A stretch of 40,461 nucleotides of DNA, taken from assembly GCA_036835375.1 (NCBI GenBank), contig DAITMB010000037.1:1-40461 (forward strand). Reading direction: 5' to 3'. Both the position numbers and the translations under genes were made by a program. This stretch comes from JANQTF01 sp036835375. Its GTDB lineage: Bacteria; Bacteroidota; Bacteroidia; J057. A model generated the notes under the pieces. The model did not search any database and was not told the DNA's origin. It worked only from the letters and a program-made list of their open reading frames with translations. The stretch's first letter is position 1, and every line of letters begins with the position of its first letter. Below, one piece after another: positions 16,214-24,527 of this stretch.

Positions 16214-17389
16214 TCACGGCGACATCGGCGAACGAATGATGTCACAGAGGAGAAGGGCGTTGTCTGCTACAGAAAAGGTGCTGCCCAGTGCTGCTTCGCG
16301 CTGTGCGAGGTCAATGTTGCGAAAGTCTTGTGTCCATAATTCCTCGATCGTCCGGCGAAATTCCGCAGCGTCGCGACAGATCCGCGTCCCAAATTCGAGG
16401 CCTGTCCCGAGTACCATTGGCTCATTGGCCAGGACAAATCTTCCCAAGTGCAGGCTGGTGAGCAGCTTCAGCTTGATGCCCGTGGGCTGAAAGGTCGGCA
16501 GCACATGCAGGTGCGCCTCGCGGAGGAGGGTGTCCATTTCCGATGTGGAGGGGTCGTGCCGCAGGGTCATGTGGTCGTGCTCGCTGATCGCCTCAATGAG
16601 GCCGGGGGACGGATGGCTGCCAGCAATGATCAGCGGAATCGTCAGCTCGTTGAACACTTCCCGGATGAGAAACAACGCCGCCTCTTCATTTTCAGAGACG
16701 CTGAGGTTGCCATGATACAGACAGTATTCGCCCCTGCCCAGCAGGCTCTGCACAGCATCATGCGCGTGAAAAGCTGGCAAGTAGGTCACCCCTTCGAATC
16801 GCGCTTCATAGTAAGCTGTGTCCTTCGGAGAGATCGGCAAAATGTGGTCAGCGTAGTGCAACACGTGCTCCCAGCGCCTGAGTTCGCGGCTTTCCGCCAA
16901 GAAATATTGCCGTTTCCAGGCCGAAGTTTCCCGTGCGGCGAGGCCGGCGTAGTATTCCCATTCTACGTTGTGGGTGCGCACCAACAGCTTTCGGCGGGCA
17001 AATCCCGGATTGCCGAGGTAGTGGGTGCTGTGGAGTCCTTCGAATAAAATGGGAATGTCGTCTTCCAGCAAACGTCCGAGCAGCGCTTCGTGCTGGCGAG
17101 AACTCACAATGTGTGGCTTGCCAATGGGAAGGGATCGCATTGGCGGCAGGCGATCATAATAGTGGTACTCTTCACACAGAGCCTCCAACTCTTTGGCAGG
17201 TGGGCGGTTGTAAACGAAAGAATGGAGAATAATTTGTACGCCTATCTCTGCCAACGCCTTGATTTTGAAGTACACGTCCATGGCCCCGCCGTAGGTCGGC
17301 GGGTAGGAAATGTCGAAGGCGATGATGTGAAGGGGAAAGCGATTCTCCAAAAGCAACAAATAATAGGGGCAGTTCGGGACAATTTGCAA
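16214..17389 (-). CDS. glycosyltransferase, GT4-like (GT-B fold)
   Basis: 391 residues. The N-terminal Rossmann-like half begins LHIIAFDISYPPTYGGAMDV and includes LLVRTHNVEWEYY. The C-terminal half has LIIAGSHPSPGL and PTGIKLKLLTSLHLGRFVLAN, the sugar-nucleotide-binding region of GT4-like enzymes. No signal peptide or membrane segment is present. It would add a sugar to a cell-surface glycan or lipid; donor and acceptor are not deducible. The start is uncertain: no ATG precedes the conserved N-terminus, so a TTG at 17389, or a later TTG near 17353, must be used. It is divergent from nuoG with only 64 bases between the proposed starts. Confidence 0.82.
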   Translation of the reverse strand: MQIVPNCPYYLLLLENRFPLHIIAFDISYPPTYGGAMDVYFKIKALAEIGVQIILHSFVYNRPPAKELEALCEEYHYYDRLPPMRSLPIGKPHIVSSRQHEALLGRLLEDDIPILFEGLHSTHYLGNPGFARRKLLVRTHNVEWEYYAGLAARETSAWKRQYFLAESRELRRWEHVLHYADHILPISPKDTAYYEARFEGVTYLPAFHAHDAVQSLLGRGEYCLYHGNLSVSENEEAALFLIREVFNELTIPLIIAGSHPSPGLIEAISEHDHMTLRHDPSTSEMDTLLREAHLHVLPTFQPTGIKLKLLTSLHLGRFVLANEPMVLGTGLEFGTRICRDAAEFRRTIEELWTQDFRNIDLAQREAALGSTFSVADNALLLCDIIRSPMSP

Positions 17390-17453
17390 TGAAAATCCCT
17401 AACTTTCCCTCGCATTTTTCTGAAGAGGAACTTCTGTCAATCTCGATACACGT

Positions 17454-19181
17454 ATGCCCACAGTAACCATCGACGGCAAAGCCATAGAATTTGAAGGCAA
17501 ACACATGCTCTTGCAGTTTGCGATCGATCATGGGATTGAGGTCCCTTACTTCTGCTATCACCCTGCCATGTCCATTCCTACCAACTGTCGCATGTGTCTG
17601 GTGGATGTAGGCTTCCAGACCAAAGACAGGGCGACCGGAGAATGGCAGGTGGACGACAATGGGCAGCCAATGATCATGTGGGGCCGCAAGCCAAACACGG
17701 CCTGTAATACGCCAGTGGGCGATCGGATGTTTGTCAAGACCCATCGTAGCTCCCCCGAAATCAAGAAGGCTCAGGAAGGCGTACTTGAATATATGCTCAT
17801 CAATCACCCGCTTGATTGCCCCATTTGCGATCAGGCTGGTGAATGCCCGCTGCAAATCTGGACCTACAAATATGGCCCTGAGGGAAGCCGATTTGAAGTG
17901 ACCAAAGGGCATAAAAACAAGCACATTGAGCTGGGTCCCCATGTGATGCTCGACGAAGAACGCTGCATCAATTGTACACGCTGCACCCGATTTACCGAAG
18001 AGATTTCGGGCTCCAATCAGCTCTCCATCGTGGGAAGAGGGGAGAAAAACTGCCCAAGTACTGCGCCAGGCCAGACTTTCGACGATCCCTACTCCATGAA
18101 TACCGTCGATATCTGTCCCGTAGGGGCTCTCACGAGTCGGCAGCACCGCTTCAAAGCCAGGGTCTGGGAAATGGCTCATGCTCCGGCGATCGACATGAAC
18201 GATAGTACGGGTACCAATACGTTTGTCTGGATTCGCGACAATGAGGTGATGCGCATCACGCCTCGTGCCAACAAAGCTGTAAATGACTATTGGATGCCCG
18301 ATGCACACCGCCTCAACGTGGCTTATTATAACGAACATCGTGCCTCTGGCGTGAAAATCAAGGGGGATATCCCCGTGCATTTTGAAGACGGCCTCCGCCA
18401 AGCTGCGCTCTTGCTACAAGCCCAGGCAGGCAAGGTGATATTCTTAGGATCTGCCTACGAGTCCCTAGAAAGTAATTTCGCCCTGAAAACCCTCGCCCAT
18501 CACCTGGGTATCCAAGCGCTCTATTACGTGCCTCACGTTGTGGAAGGTCACGGAGACGGATGGCTCATCCAAGACGACCGCACCCCCAACGCGGCTGCTT
18601 GCGAGTGGCTGGGCTTTCTGCCTAAGTCGCCAGAAGAAATTCAGGCCATGCTGGCAGAGCAGCCAGGAATGCTCCTCTACAGCCTGGAAAACCGTCATTT
18701 TTTCCAGCAAGTCGGCACAAGCCTTCCCGCGTCCCATGTCATTGCACACGCAAGTCATGTGCTCCCTGCGCACGAGGGATTTGATTTTGTACTTCCTGCC
18801 GCCATCGACATCGAAGGGGAAGGGACCTACATTAACCACAAGGGCATCACCCAAGTCTCCTCTCTCGCCAAACAGATTCGCCGCATGACGCCCGAGCAGT
18901 GGATGCAGCTGCCCAAGTCCCGCCTGGACAAAGGTGCCGTGGCTGTGGATCGCTGGCGTAACCTCGACAACATTTTTGATGTGCTACCCAGCTGGCAACT
19001 CATCGGCATGATCGCCGCGCACCTGGGACACAACATGCCCGTGACCCATCACCGCGAGATATTTGCGCTGGTGCAGGCAAGCTTTGAGCCGTTGAAGGAC
19101 ATCAAGATTTCCTACAAGCCGCCCAAATCCGCCTTCAAAAGTACCCAATTGGAATTTGCTCCAGCTTGGGGAAGCCGATAG
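17454..19181 (+). CDS. nuoG: NADH-quinone oxidoreductase subunit G (complex I 75-kDa subunit)
   Basis: A 575-residue iron-sulfur subunit of complex I, passing electrons from FMN towards quinone on the cytoplasmic side of the membrane. All cluster ligands are visible: Cys34, Cys45, Cys48 and Cys84 for the 2Fe-2S N1b site; His118, Cys122, Cys125 and Cys131 for N5; Cys171, Cys174, Cys177 and Cys221 for N4. The molybdopterin-like C-terminal domain is shortened compared with the roughly 900-residue enterobacterial protein. No other nuo gene lies in the window: it is flanked by a glycosyltransferase and a pseudouridine synthase and followed at once by a strong terminator, so it is transcribed alone here. 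Confidence 0.93.
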   Translation: MPTVTIDGKAIEFEGKHMLLQFAIDHGIEVPYFCYHPAMSIPTNCRMCLVDVGFQTKDRATGEWQVDDNGQPMIMWGRKPNTACNTPVGDRMFVKTHRSSPEIKKAQEGVLEYMLINHPLDCPICDQAGECPLQIWTYKYGPEGSRFEVTKGHKNKHIELGPHVMLDEERCINCTRCTRFTEEISGSNQLSIVGRGEKNCPSTAPGQTFDDPYSMNTVDICPVGALTSRQHRFKARVWEMAHAPAIDMNDSTGTNTFVWIRDNEVMRITPRANKAVNDYWMPDAHRLNVAYYNEHRASGVKIKGDIPVHFEDGLRQAALLLQAQAGKVIFLGSAYESLESNFALKTLAHHLGIQALYYVPHVVEGHGDGWLIQDDRTPNAAACEWLGFLPKSPEEIQAMLAEQPGMLLYSLENRHFFQQVGTSLPASHVIAHASHVLPAHEGFDFVLPAAIDIEGEGTYINHKGITQVSSLAKQIRRMTPEQWMQLPKSRLDKGAVAVDRWRNLDNIFDVLPSWQLIGMIAAHLGHNMPVTHHREIFALVQASFEPLKDIKISYKPPKSAFKSTQLEFAPAWGSR

Positions 19182-19201
19182 TTGCTTACAGCCCCACAGC
19201 C

Positions 19202-19237
19202 CGTGCCGCCAAGAATTCACCTTGGCGGCACGTTTTT
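19202..19237 (+). terminator. rho-independent terminator after nuoG
   Basis: A perfect 12-bp stem cgtgccgccaag / cttggcggcacg (19202-19213 and 19221-19232) with loop aattcac, followed by five T (19233-19237). It begins 20 bases after the nuoG stop. Confidence 0.92.
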
Positions 19238-19318
19238 CGTTCCCTGCCCAGACCTTCTTAAATTGCGTTTTCACTACTTCCCCTTTTCATCACCTTCTGT
19301 CGCATTTGCCCTCACTCC

Positions 19319-20077
19319 ATGAAAGAAGACGCCTCTGTCCGCATCAATAAATATCTCAGCGAAGTAGGATTTTGTTCTCGCCGCATGGCTGACAAGCTCG
19401 TGGAAGAGGGCCGTGTCACCCTCAATGGGGCCGTGCCAGCGATGGGCACCAAGGTCGTTCCCGGCGACGAAGTACGGGTGGACGGGGAGCTGATTCTTCC
19501 CCAAACCGAGCCACACATTTATCTCGCTTTTCACAAGCCAGTGGGCATTGTTTGTACCACAGATACGCACATTGAGAAGGACAACATCATCGATTTTATC
19601 AAACATCCACGACGGATTTTCCCCATCGGCAGGCTCGACAAGGCCAGCGAAGGGCTGATTTTCTTGACCAGCGACGGCGACATCGTCAATAAGATTCTCC
19701 GTGCAGGCAATCAGCATGAAAAGGAGTATGTCGTCACTGTGGACAAGCCCATTACCAAAGAATTCATCGAGCGAATGAGCAATGGGATTCCTATATTAGG
19801 GACTAGAACGCTCAAATGCTCCGTAGCACAGCTCGGGAAGCACAGGTTTCAAATCATCTTGAAGCAGGGTCTCAATCGTCAAATTCGCCGGATGTGTGAG
19901 TACCTGGATTATCAGGTCGTGAAGCTGAAACGTGTAAGGATCATGACCGTCTGTCTTGACACGCCTGTGGGGCAGTGGCGCTATCTCACTGAGGCAGAAA
20001 TTGCCAAGATCTCTCAATTGCTCCTGCATTCTTCCAAGACACACGACACACCCGGCAGTCCCACGGATCTTCTTTGA
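19319..20077 (+). CDS. rluF: RluF-type 23S rRNA pseudouridine synthase
   Basis: A 252-residue RNA-modifying enzyme. The N-terminal S4 RNA-binding domain (VRINKYLSEVGFCSRRMADKL) is followed by the RsuA/RluB/E/F catalytic domain with FPIGRLDKASEGLIFLTSDG, where the Asp of GRLDK is the nucleophile. KILRAGNQHEKEYVVTV and LNRQIRRMCEYLDYQVVKL are also family motifs. The NQHEKEY word and the overall length favour RluF (pseudouridine near the peptidyl-transferase region of 23S rRNA) over RluB or RluE, but the exact target is inferred. It is preceded by the nuoG terminator, so it has its own promoter. Confidence 0.88.
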   Translation: MKEDASVRINKYLSEVGFCSRRMADKLVEEGRVTLNGAVPAMGTKVVPGDEVRVDGELILPQTEPHIYLAFHKPVGIVCTTDTHIEKDNIIDFIKHPRRIFPIGRLDKASEGLIFLTSDGDIVNKILRAGNQHEKEYVVTVDKPITKEFIERMSNGIPILGTRTLKCSVAQLGKHRFQIILKQGLNRQIRRMCEYLDYQVVKLKRVRIMTVCLDTPVGQWRYLTEAEIAKISQLLLHSSKTHDTPGSPTDLL

Positions 20078-20184
20078 TAGCGATGAAGTCGGTGAGGTCA
20101 ATTCGGAAAACCTAACAGGGAAAAGGTCATTTTTGGGGATAGATTGGCTACATTCAAATCAATAATTTTCCAAGACTACTCGCG

Positions 20185-21027
20185 ATGCAAACGATGATCG
20201 ACTACTTTTCTCACATGCCCTCTTTGCACAGGACGCTGTTTCTCGTGTCAGGACTCACCATTTTTTGGGTGATCGAGAGTACCATGCCCCTCTTTCACTT
20301 TCGCTACACCAAGTGGAAGCACGCCTTGGTCAATATTTTCTTCACGCTCACGACGGCTGCCGTGAATTTGCCCCTCGCTTTCCTGCTAGTGATGGCCTCC
20401 GACTGGGTGGTTGCGGAGCAAGTGGGCGTTCTACAATGGTTCACCATGCCCCTGTGGGCTCAAATGATCGTCGGTCTGCTTCTGCTCGACCTCATCAGCG
20501 CCTGGCTTGTTCACTACATTGAGCATCACGTGACTTGGATGTGGAAATTTCACCTGATCCACCACATGGATCAGCACATTGATACCACTAGCGGCAATCG
20601 GCATCATCCGGGAGAGAGCGTGTTTCGATTTACTTTCACCGCCCTCGCTGTCGTGGTAGCGGGTGCTCCGATGTGGTTGGTGTTCCTGTATCAGACTTTG
20701 TCGGTGATCCTCACCCAATTCAATCACTCCAACTGGCGGCTTCCACGCTGGCTCGACCACGCGCTTGGGTGGCTCATCGTCACCCCCGACATGCACCGCG
20801 TGCATCACCATTATCGGCAGCCTTACAGCGACCGGAACTATGGTAACTTATTTTCTTGCTGGGACAGGATTTTTGGCACCTATGTCGAGGTGGACAATAC
20901 GAAATTGAGGTATGGCGTGGACACCCACATGGGGCACCACGAGACCACTCACATCGGCGAGATGCTTAAAATTCCCTTTGTGAAATACCGCCCCAGTATT
21001 CGCTACGACCGAGAAGAGAAACTTTAA
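20185..21027 (+). CDS. sterol desaturase / fatty acid hydroxylase family membrane protein
   Basis: A 280-residue integral membrane di-iron enzyme. Hydrophobic segments occur near residues 15-35, 47-72, 90-112 and 147-175. The clustered histidines of the family are present: HYIEHH (110-115), HLIHHMDQH (123-131), NRHH (138-141), FNHSN (179-183) and HRVHHHY (204-210). These would hold two irons for hydroxylation or desaturation of a lipid. The substrate is unknown. It is 107 bases after rluF on the same strand and convergent with the cytochrome gene at 21096-22487. Confidence 0.87.
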   Translation: MQTMIDYFSHMPSLHRTLFLVSGLTIFWVIESTMPLFHFRYTKWKHALVNIFFTLTTAAVNLPLAFLLVMASDWVVAEQVGVLQWFTMPLWAQMIVGLLLLDLISAWLVHYIEHHVTWMWKFHLIHHMDQHIDTTSGNRHHPGESVFRFTFTALAVVVAGAPMWLVFLYQTLSVILTQFNHSNWRLPRWLDHALGWLIVTPDMHRVHHHYRQPYSDRNYGNLFSCWDRIFGTYVEVDNTKLRYGVDTHMGHHETTHIGEMLKIPFVKYRPSIRYDREEKL

Positions 21028-21095
21028 CAAGCGTGCTATGTGTGTGGCTTTTTGTTCTCTCCTCGGCCTTCTGAAAAAAGCTTCTGTGAAAAATA

Positions 21096-22487
21096 TCAGG
21101 GCGTGCTGCCTTTGAGAGAGATGTGCTCGTCTCCCGGCTGGTAAGGGATAAAGCTGAGAATGCATTGAAGCATTTCGTCGGTGGTGCGCATGCTTCCGTC
21201 GCGCTCAGCGACCATCTGTGGCGGATCAAAAGGGTTGTTGGGATTGTCGGAGGTATTGTCAAAGACGGCTTCCACGACCACAATGGAGCCTTGAGGCAAA
21301 TGCAGCAGGTGCTCGAATGTATAAAAGTATTGCCAGCGAAAATCCCATTCGGGAATGCGAATCAGCTGTATGGTGTCTTGACTCGGAGTGATCGCGTAGG
21401 CCAAAAATGACTTACCAAGCAGGTGCATGTGCGGGTTGATGGTGAGGAGCGACACATCTTGGCGGATCACTGCCCGCGTATGAAAGGTCATGACGGTGTC
21501 TGGCGGGATCATCAGCGGCGGCACGATCTCCGAGATGCCCAGTGTGCCGAGTTGCAGCTCAAGGGTAGGGCGAGCGGGGGGCTTTGGGGCAAAAAACACA
21601 TTGAAATAGGACTTGTCACTCGTGTCCCGCCCTTGGGGACCATAATGCATGTCGTTCAGCAAGAAAGCCCCTTGACGACTCAGTCGATATCCGCCAATGC
21701 CTTCTGGATACAGAGTAGGCGTGACTCCCGGCAGATAATTGCACACCAGGGGGGTGAGGCTCGGATAGCTGCCATCGTCATGCAGCAATCCCATTCGGGG
21801 GTACGCCTCCTGCACAGGCGTAGTTTCGCGGTCCACGACCCATTCGCCCGCCATCGGATCGGACTTTTTGCCGGGAACAAAGCTCACCAAGTGTCCATTC
21901 ATGTGGTGGACGGCCTTCCGATTGCCGGGCACAAATTCAATCGCTCGAATAAACGTATCGCGGGGAATCTCAAAGGGCAGTTTCATGAAAAAGAAGCGAT
22001 CGGTGTTGTTCCCTTTCAAGGCAATGGCTTCCTGCATGGACACGACCAAGTCCGGTGTGCCAAGCATAGATCCCGCTGCATATTGCGGTGGATCAGGCAG
22101 GCCCTCCAAATCTCCGGCAGGAGCGCCTTGTGTAGCCCATCGAGCGATCAAAGCGATCTCGTGGTCACTTAACACGCGCTCTTCGACGAAGTGGCGATAG
22201 CTCGGGTCAGCGGGCCAGGGAGGCATATAGCGCGTAGAGGTGACTTCCGCGACCATTTTGGCGCGCTTGGCCACATCTTGATAGCTGATCAAGGAAAATG
22301 GCCCTGCGCTTCCGGGCCGGTGACAGGTCATGCAGCGATCCCAGATAATGGGGGCAATGTGCTCGGCAAAAGTGACTTCCGATGGAAGCACGGCCTTGGT
22401 TTCTTCCTGTGATGCCCTGCGATCGGGAGATTCGCAGCCGCAGGCCATGGCGACAGCGACGCAGACAAAAACTATTCGATGAAACAT
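21096..22487 (-). CDS. lipoprotein: cytochrome c plus copper type II monooxygenase-like domain
   Basis: 463 residues from the ATG at 22487, which gives a lipoprotein signal (Cys16 or Cys18 in AMACGC). Residues 45-125 form a c-type cytochrome with haem motif CMTCH (52-56) and probable axial Met88 in RYMPPWP. Residues 135-450 resemble the copper type II, ascorbate-dependent monooxygenase fold, with histidines 194-195 (AVHHMNGH), 281 (DMHYG), and 353 and 355 (NPHMHLLG). The function is an inference: periplasmic oxidation coupled to electron transfer through the haem. Its start overlaps the 3' end of the redoxin gene by 16 bases, so the two are translationally coupled and probably act together. 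Confidence 0.82.
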   Translation of the reverse strand: MFHRIVFVCVAVAMACGCESPDRRASQEETKAVLPSEVTFAEHIAPIIWDRCMTCHRPGSAGPFSLISYQDVAKRAKMVAEVTSTRYMPPWPADPSYRHFVEERVLSDHEIALIARWATQGAPAGDLEGLPDPPQYAAGSMLGTPDLVVSMQEAIALKGNNTDRFFFMKLPFEIPRDTFIRAIEFVPGNRKAVHHMNGHLVSFVPGKKSDPMAGEWVVDRETTPVQEAYPRMGLLHDDGSYPSLTPLVCNYLPGVTPTLYPEGIGGYRLSRQGAFLLNDMHYGPQGRDTSDKSYFNVFFAPKPPARPTLELQLGTLGISEIVPPLMIPPDTVMTFHTRAVIRQDVSLLTINPHMHLLGKSFLAYAITPSQDTIQLIRIPEWDFRWQYFYTFEHLLHLPQGSIVVVEAVFDNTSDNPNNPFDPPQMVAERDGSMRTTDEMLQCILSFIPYQPGDEHISLKGSTP

Positions 22488-23167
22488 CCTATGGCTTCGG
22501 TTTGGCGGATGGCTGGCTCCTCTCCACGCAAGAGAGCGCGTAACGCATCGTGAAGATAAAATTCGTTGACTACGGTCCGTTTTTTTCCTAGAGAAACGAT
22601 CCAATTGTCGATTTTTCCCTGGTAATGCAAGGATCCTTCCTGGTCCACCACGAAGACTTCTGGGGTGACCTTCGCACCGAATAATTGCATAAACTGGTAG
22701 TCCTTGTCAAGGATTGGTTGGACGGGAGGTTGATAGTGAGACAGATAGCTGCGAATGTCGGATTCGGAAAACCATTTGCCACTAAAAACGCCGACAAAGT
22801 TGACTTGCTGCGCGGTGAATTTTGTCCTGAGTTGTTGCAAGGTAACGCTGTAATTTTCACAAAGGGGGCATTCGGGCGAAAGAAAGACCAAAACGGTGTA
22901 CGTTGAAGATCGTAATTGATTGTATTTCAGTAAATTACCTTCCAGGTCTTCAACTATCGGGGCGTTTCCGGTCTGGGCAAGCAGGGTAGTTCCTCCAGCG
23001 ATCAATATGAGCCACAAAGCCGCAAAACGGACTCCTATTCCCGATAAATTCCAAAATTGCTTTTGGTAATGTTGAAGTAGCGCCTTGTGAATGGAGGGTT
23101 CTATTTCGCCTTGCTTCAACACGTGTTGGCTGCCCAGATGGCCCTGTGTAATTCGTTTTTTTATCAT
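22472..23167 (-). CDS. exported redoxin (AhpC/TSA-thioredoxin-like)
   Basis: 231 residues if started at the ATG at 23167. A hydrophobic segment (FAALWLILIAGGTTLLAQ, residues 48-65) is preceded by a long basic N-terminus, so it is either an anchored protein or the true start is a later non-ATG codon. The mature part shows a thioredoxin-like fold with CPLC (Cys100, Cys103) in VLVFLSPECPLCENYS and the PEVFVVD strand holding the cis-proline. Family knowledge: such redoxin domains occur together with cytochrome c and copper monooxygenase-like domains, sometimes in one chain. Here they are split into two overlapping genes. Confidence 0.78.
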   Translation of the reverse strand: MIKKRITQGHLGSQHVLKQGEIEPSIHKALLQHYQKQFWNLSGIGVRFAALWLILIAGGTTLLAQTGNAPIVEDLEGNLLKYNQLRSSTYTVLVFLSPECPLCENYSVTLQQLRTKFTAQQVNFVGVFSGKWFSESDIRSYLSHYQPPVQPILDKDYQFMQLFGAKVTPEVFVVDQEGSLHYQGKIDNWIVSLGKKRTVVNEFYLHDALRALLRGEEPAIRQTEAIGCFIE

Positions 23168-23305
23168 GTGGCGACAGATGTTCAACTCAATTTTTGAAGG
23201 GCTTCCGGGCAGTGTGCTATGCGTGGATGTTGATAGAATTTCGGCAAATAGCCAGAACATTATCAAGAATAATTCGGTAAACTTCGAGGTACAAACCTAT
23301 TCACC

Positions 23306-23647
23306 ATGCGCCGAATTCTTCGCCCCCTTTTCGCGCTGGTGTTCCTGATGATGGGCAGCACTTGGGTGCTGGCCCAGGAACCTCCAGCATCCCTCCAAGC
23401 ACATAGTCGTAACCCCAAGCATCAGGCTCAAGCCAATCGGCTGGAGACCGCTGCTCGTGTTGAAGCCGCTTCTCTCCAAAAATACGAAAAGACTTCACCC
23501 CTCAAAAAGAGGGTGAGAAAAGGACACAGACCTACTTATCCGACTATGTCGAAGGAGAAAGATCCCCAGAGCATGTACTTGGATCTCCGAACGACCAAGC
23601 GATCTACGCGGGAAGTGGAAGAGGTAAACAAAATTTCAGCTGATTGA
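23306..23647 (+). CDS. small secreted basic protein, function unknown
   Basis: 113 residues with a clear signal peptide (LFALVFLMMGSTWVLAQ), giving a mature protein of about 90 residues rich in Lys, Arg, Ser and Thr. There are no cysteines after the signal peptide and no recognised domain; it is probably disordered. It is divergent from the redoxin gene and only 8 bases from the convergent TetR gene. Reading frames on the opposite strand in this interval are shadows. Confidence 0.6.
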   Translation: MRRILRPLFALVFLMMGSTWVLAQEPPASLQAHSRNPKHQAQANRLETAARVEAASLQKYEKTSPLKKRVRKGHRPTYPTMSKEKDPQSMYLDLRTTKRSTREVEEVNKISAD

Positions 23648-23655
23648 TCCTACGT

Positions 23656-24288
23656 TCAATTACTGCCTACTTCTTCATACACACGCATGAACGCTTCTGC
23701 GCCTTGACGTGTGAGAGAGGCACTTACGAATCGGTAAATCAGGGACAAATAATGATCTACACGGCCCTCAGGAGGACCGTCGTAATATATCTCCGCGTCC
23801 ACCACCCAGTGGTTGAGGATCATGAGCATATTTTGAGCAAGGAGGTCGTAGTGCCCGGGAAAATTTTCGGGTCGCAAGTAGCCGCCTTGGATAAGGAAGC
23901 TATAGATGTCGCGGCAAATCTTGACGCGGTTGCGATATTGACTTCTGGCGTGCTCGCGAATATCAGGAAACTTGCGCGTAAGCAGTGACAAATCCAGGAA
24001 CACGAAGCGATACGAGTCATAAGTCTCCAGCATGGTACGGAGGCTTTTTACCATGAAGTCAAATCCCAGAATCTCGGATTGAAGCTTTGACACTTCCTGA
24101 TCAAGCCGCTGCTGCATCTCCATATAGAGCGCCTGCACCAGATCGTCTTTCTTGGGAAAATGATAGCATAAGTTCCCGTAACTGATCCCGAGCTGATCAC
24201 TCACATGGCGGCTGGAAACATCGCTCAATCCTACCTGATTGAACATCTGCCGGGCGGTTAACAGGATTTTGTCGCGGGTTTTCATCAT
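23656..24288 (-). CDS. TetR/AcrR-family transcriptional regulator
   Basis: 210 residues from the ATG at 24288; a second ATG follows at once. The N-terminal helix-turn-helix is clear: KILLTARQMFNQVGLSDVSSRHVSDQLGISYGNLCYHFPKKDDL. The C-terminal ligand-binding half is helical (MVKSLRTMLETYDSYRFVFLDLSLL). AGGG stands five bases upstream of the start, an acceptable ribosome-binding site. Its target is unknown; the neighbours are a small secreted protein and a lipoprotein. No clear inverted-repeat operator was found. Confidence 0.88.
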   Translation of the reverse strand: MMKTRDKILLTARQMFNQVGLSDVSSRHVSDQLGISYGNLCYHFPKKDDLVQALYMEMQQRLDQEVSKLQSEILGFDFMVKSLRTMLETYDSYRFVFLDLSLLTRKFPDIREHARSQYRNRVKICRDIYSFLIQGGYLRPENFPGHYDLLAQNMLMILNHWVVDAEIYYDGPPEGRVDHYLSLIYRFVSASLTRQGAEAFMRVYEEVGSN

Positions 24289-24300
24289 CAGCCCTGCAAT

Positions 24301-24328
24301 ATACAAAACGCCCCGCTGTTGCGGGGCG
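24301..24328 (-). terminator. hairpin with U-rich tail ahead of the TetR gene
   Basis: Stem cgccccgc / gcggggcg (24309-24316 and 24321-24328) with loop tgtt. Read on the minus strand it is followed by GTTTTGTAT. It fits a terminator for the lipoprotein gene at 24528-25427, about 200 bases upstream on that strand, but also sits only 20 bases before the TetR start. Confidence 0.6.
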
Positions 24329-24527
24329 CTCTCGTCGAAATATCGATCCTAGGGATCGGGAAATGGTGGTGGTGTACTTGGACCTGGCTGCGGGTATGAA
24401 AAGAAGGGGTTTCCTTGGGCGGGAAACTAGCGCAGCGATTTTTGCCGGAACGCTACGCTTTACCAGTGCTTACTTGGTGTTCTCAACATGAAAGCCGAGG
24501 GGACCAGATACCCACCACAGGGCTTGC

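Noticed and set aside
17172..18401. Minus-strand frame of 409 codons across the glycosyltransferase start and nuoG
   Set aside because: Overlaps two well-supported genes; its sequence is His/Arg-rich without domain motifs, typical of an antisense frame.
21028..21095. Terminator between the hydroxylase and the cytochrome gene
   Set aside because: The region has A- and T-runs and a repeated cttctg word but no stable inverted repeat.
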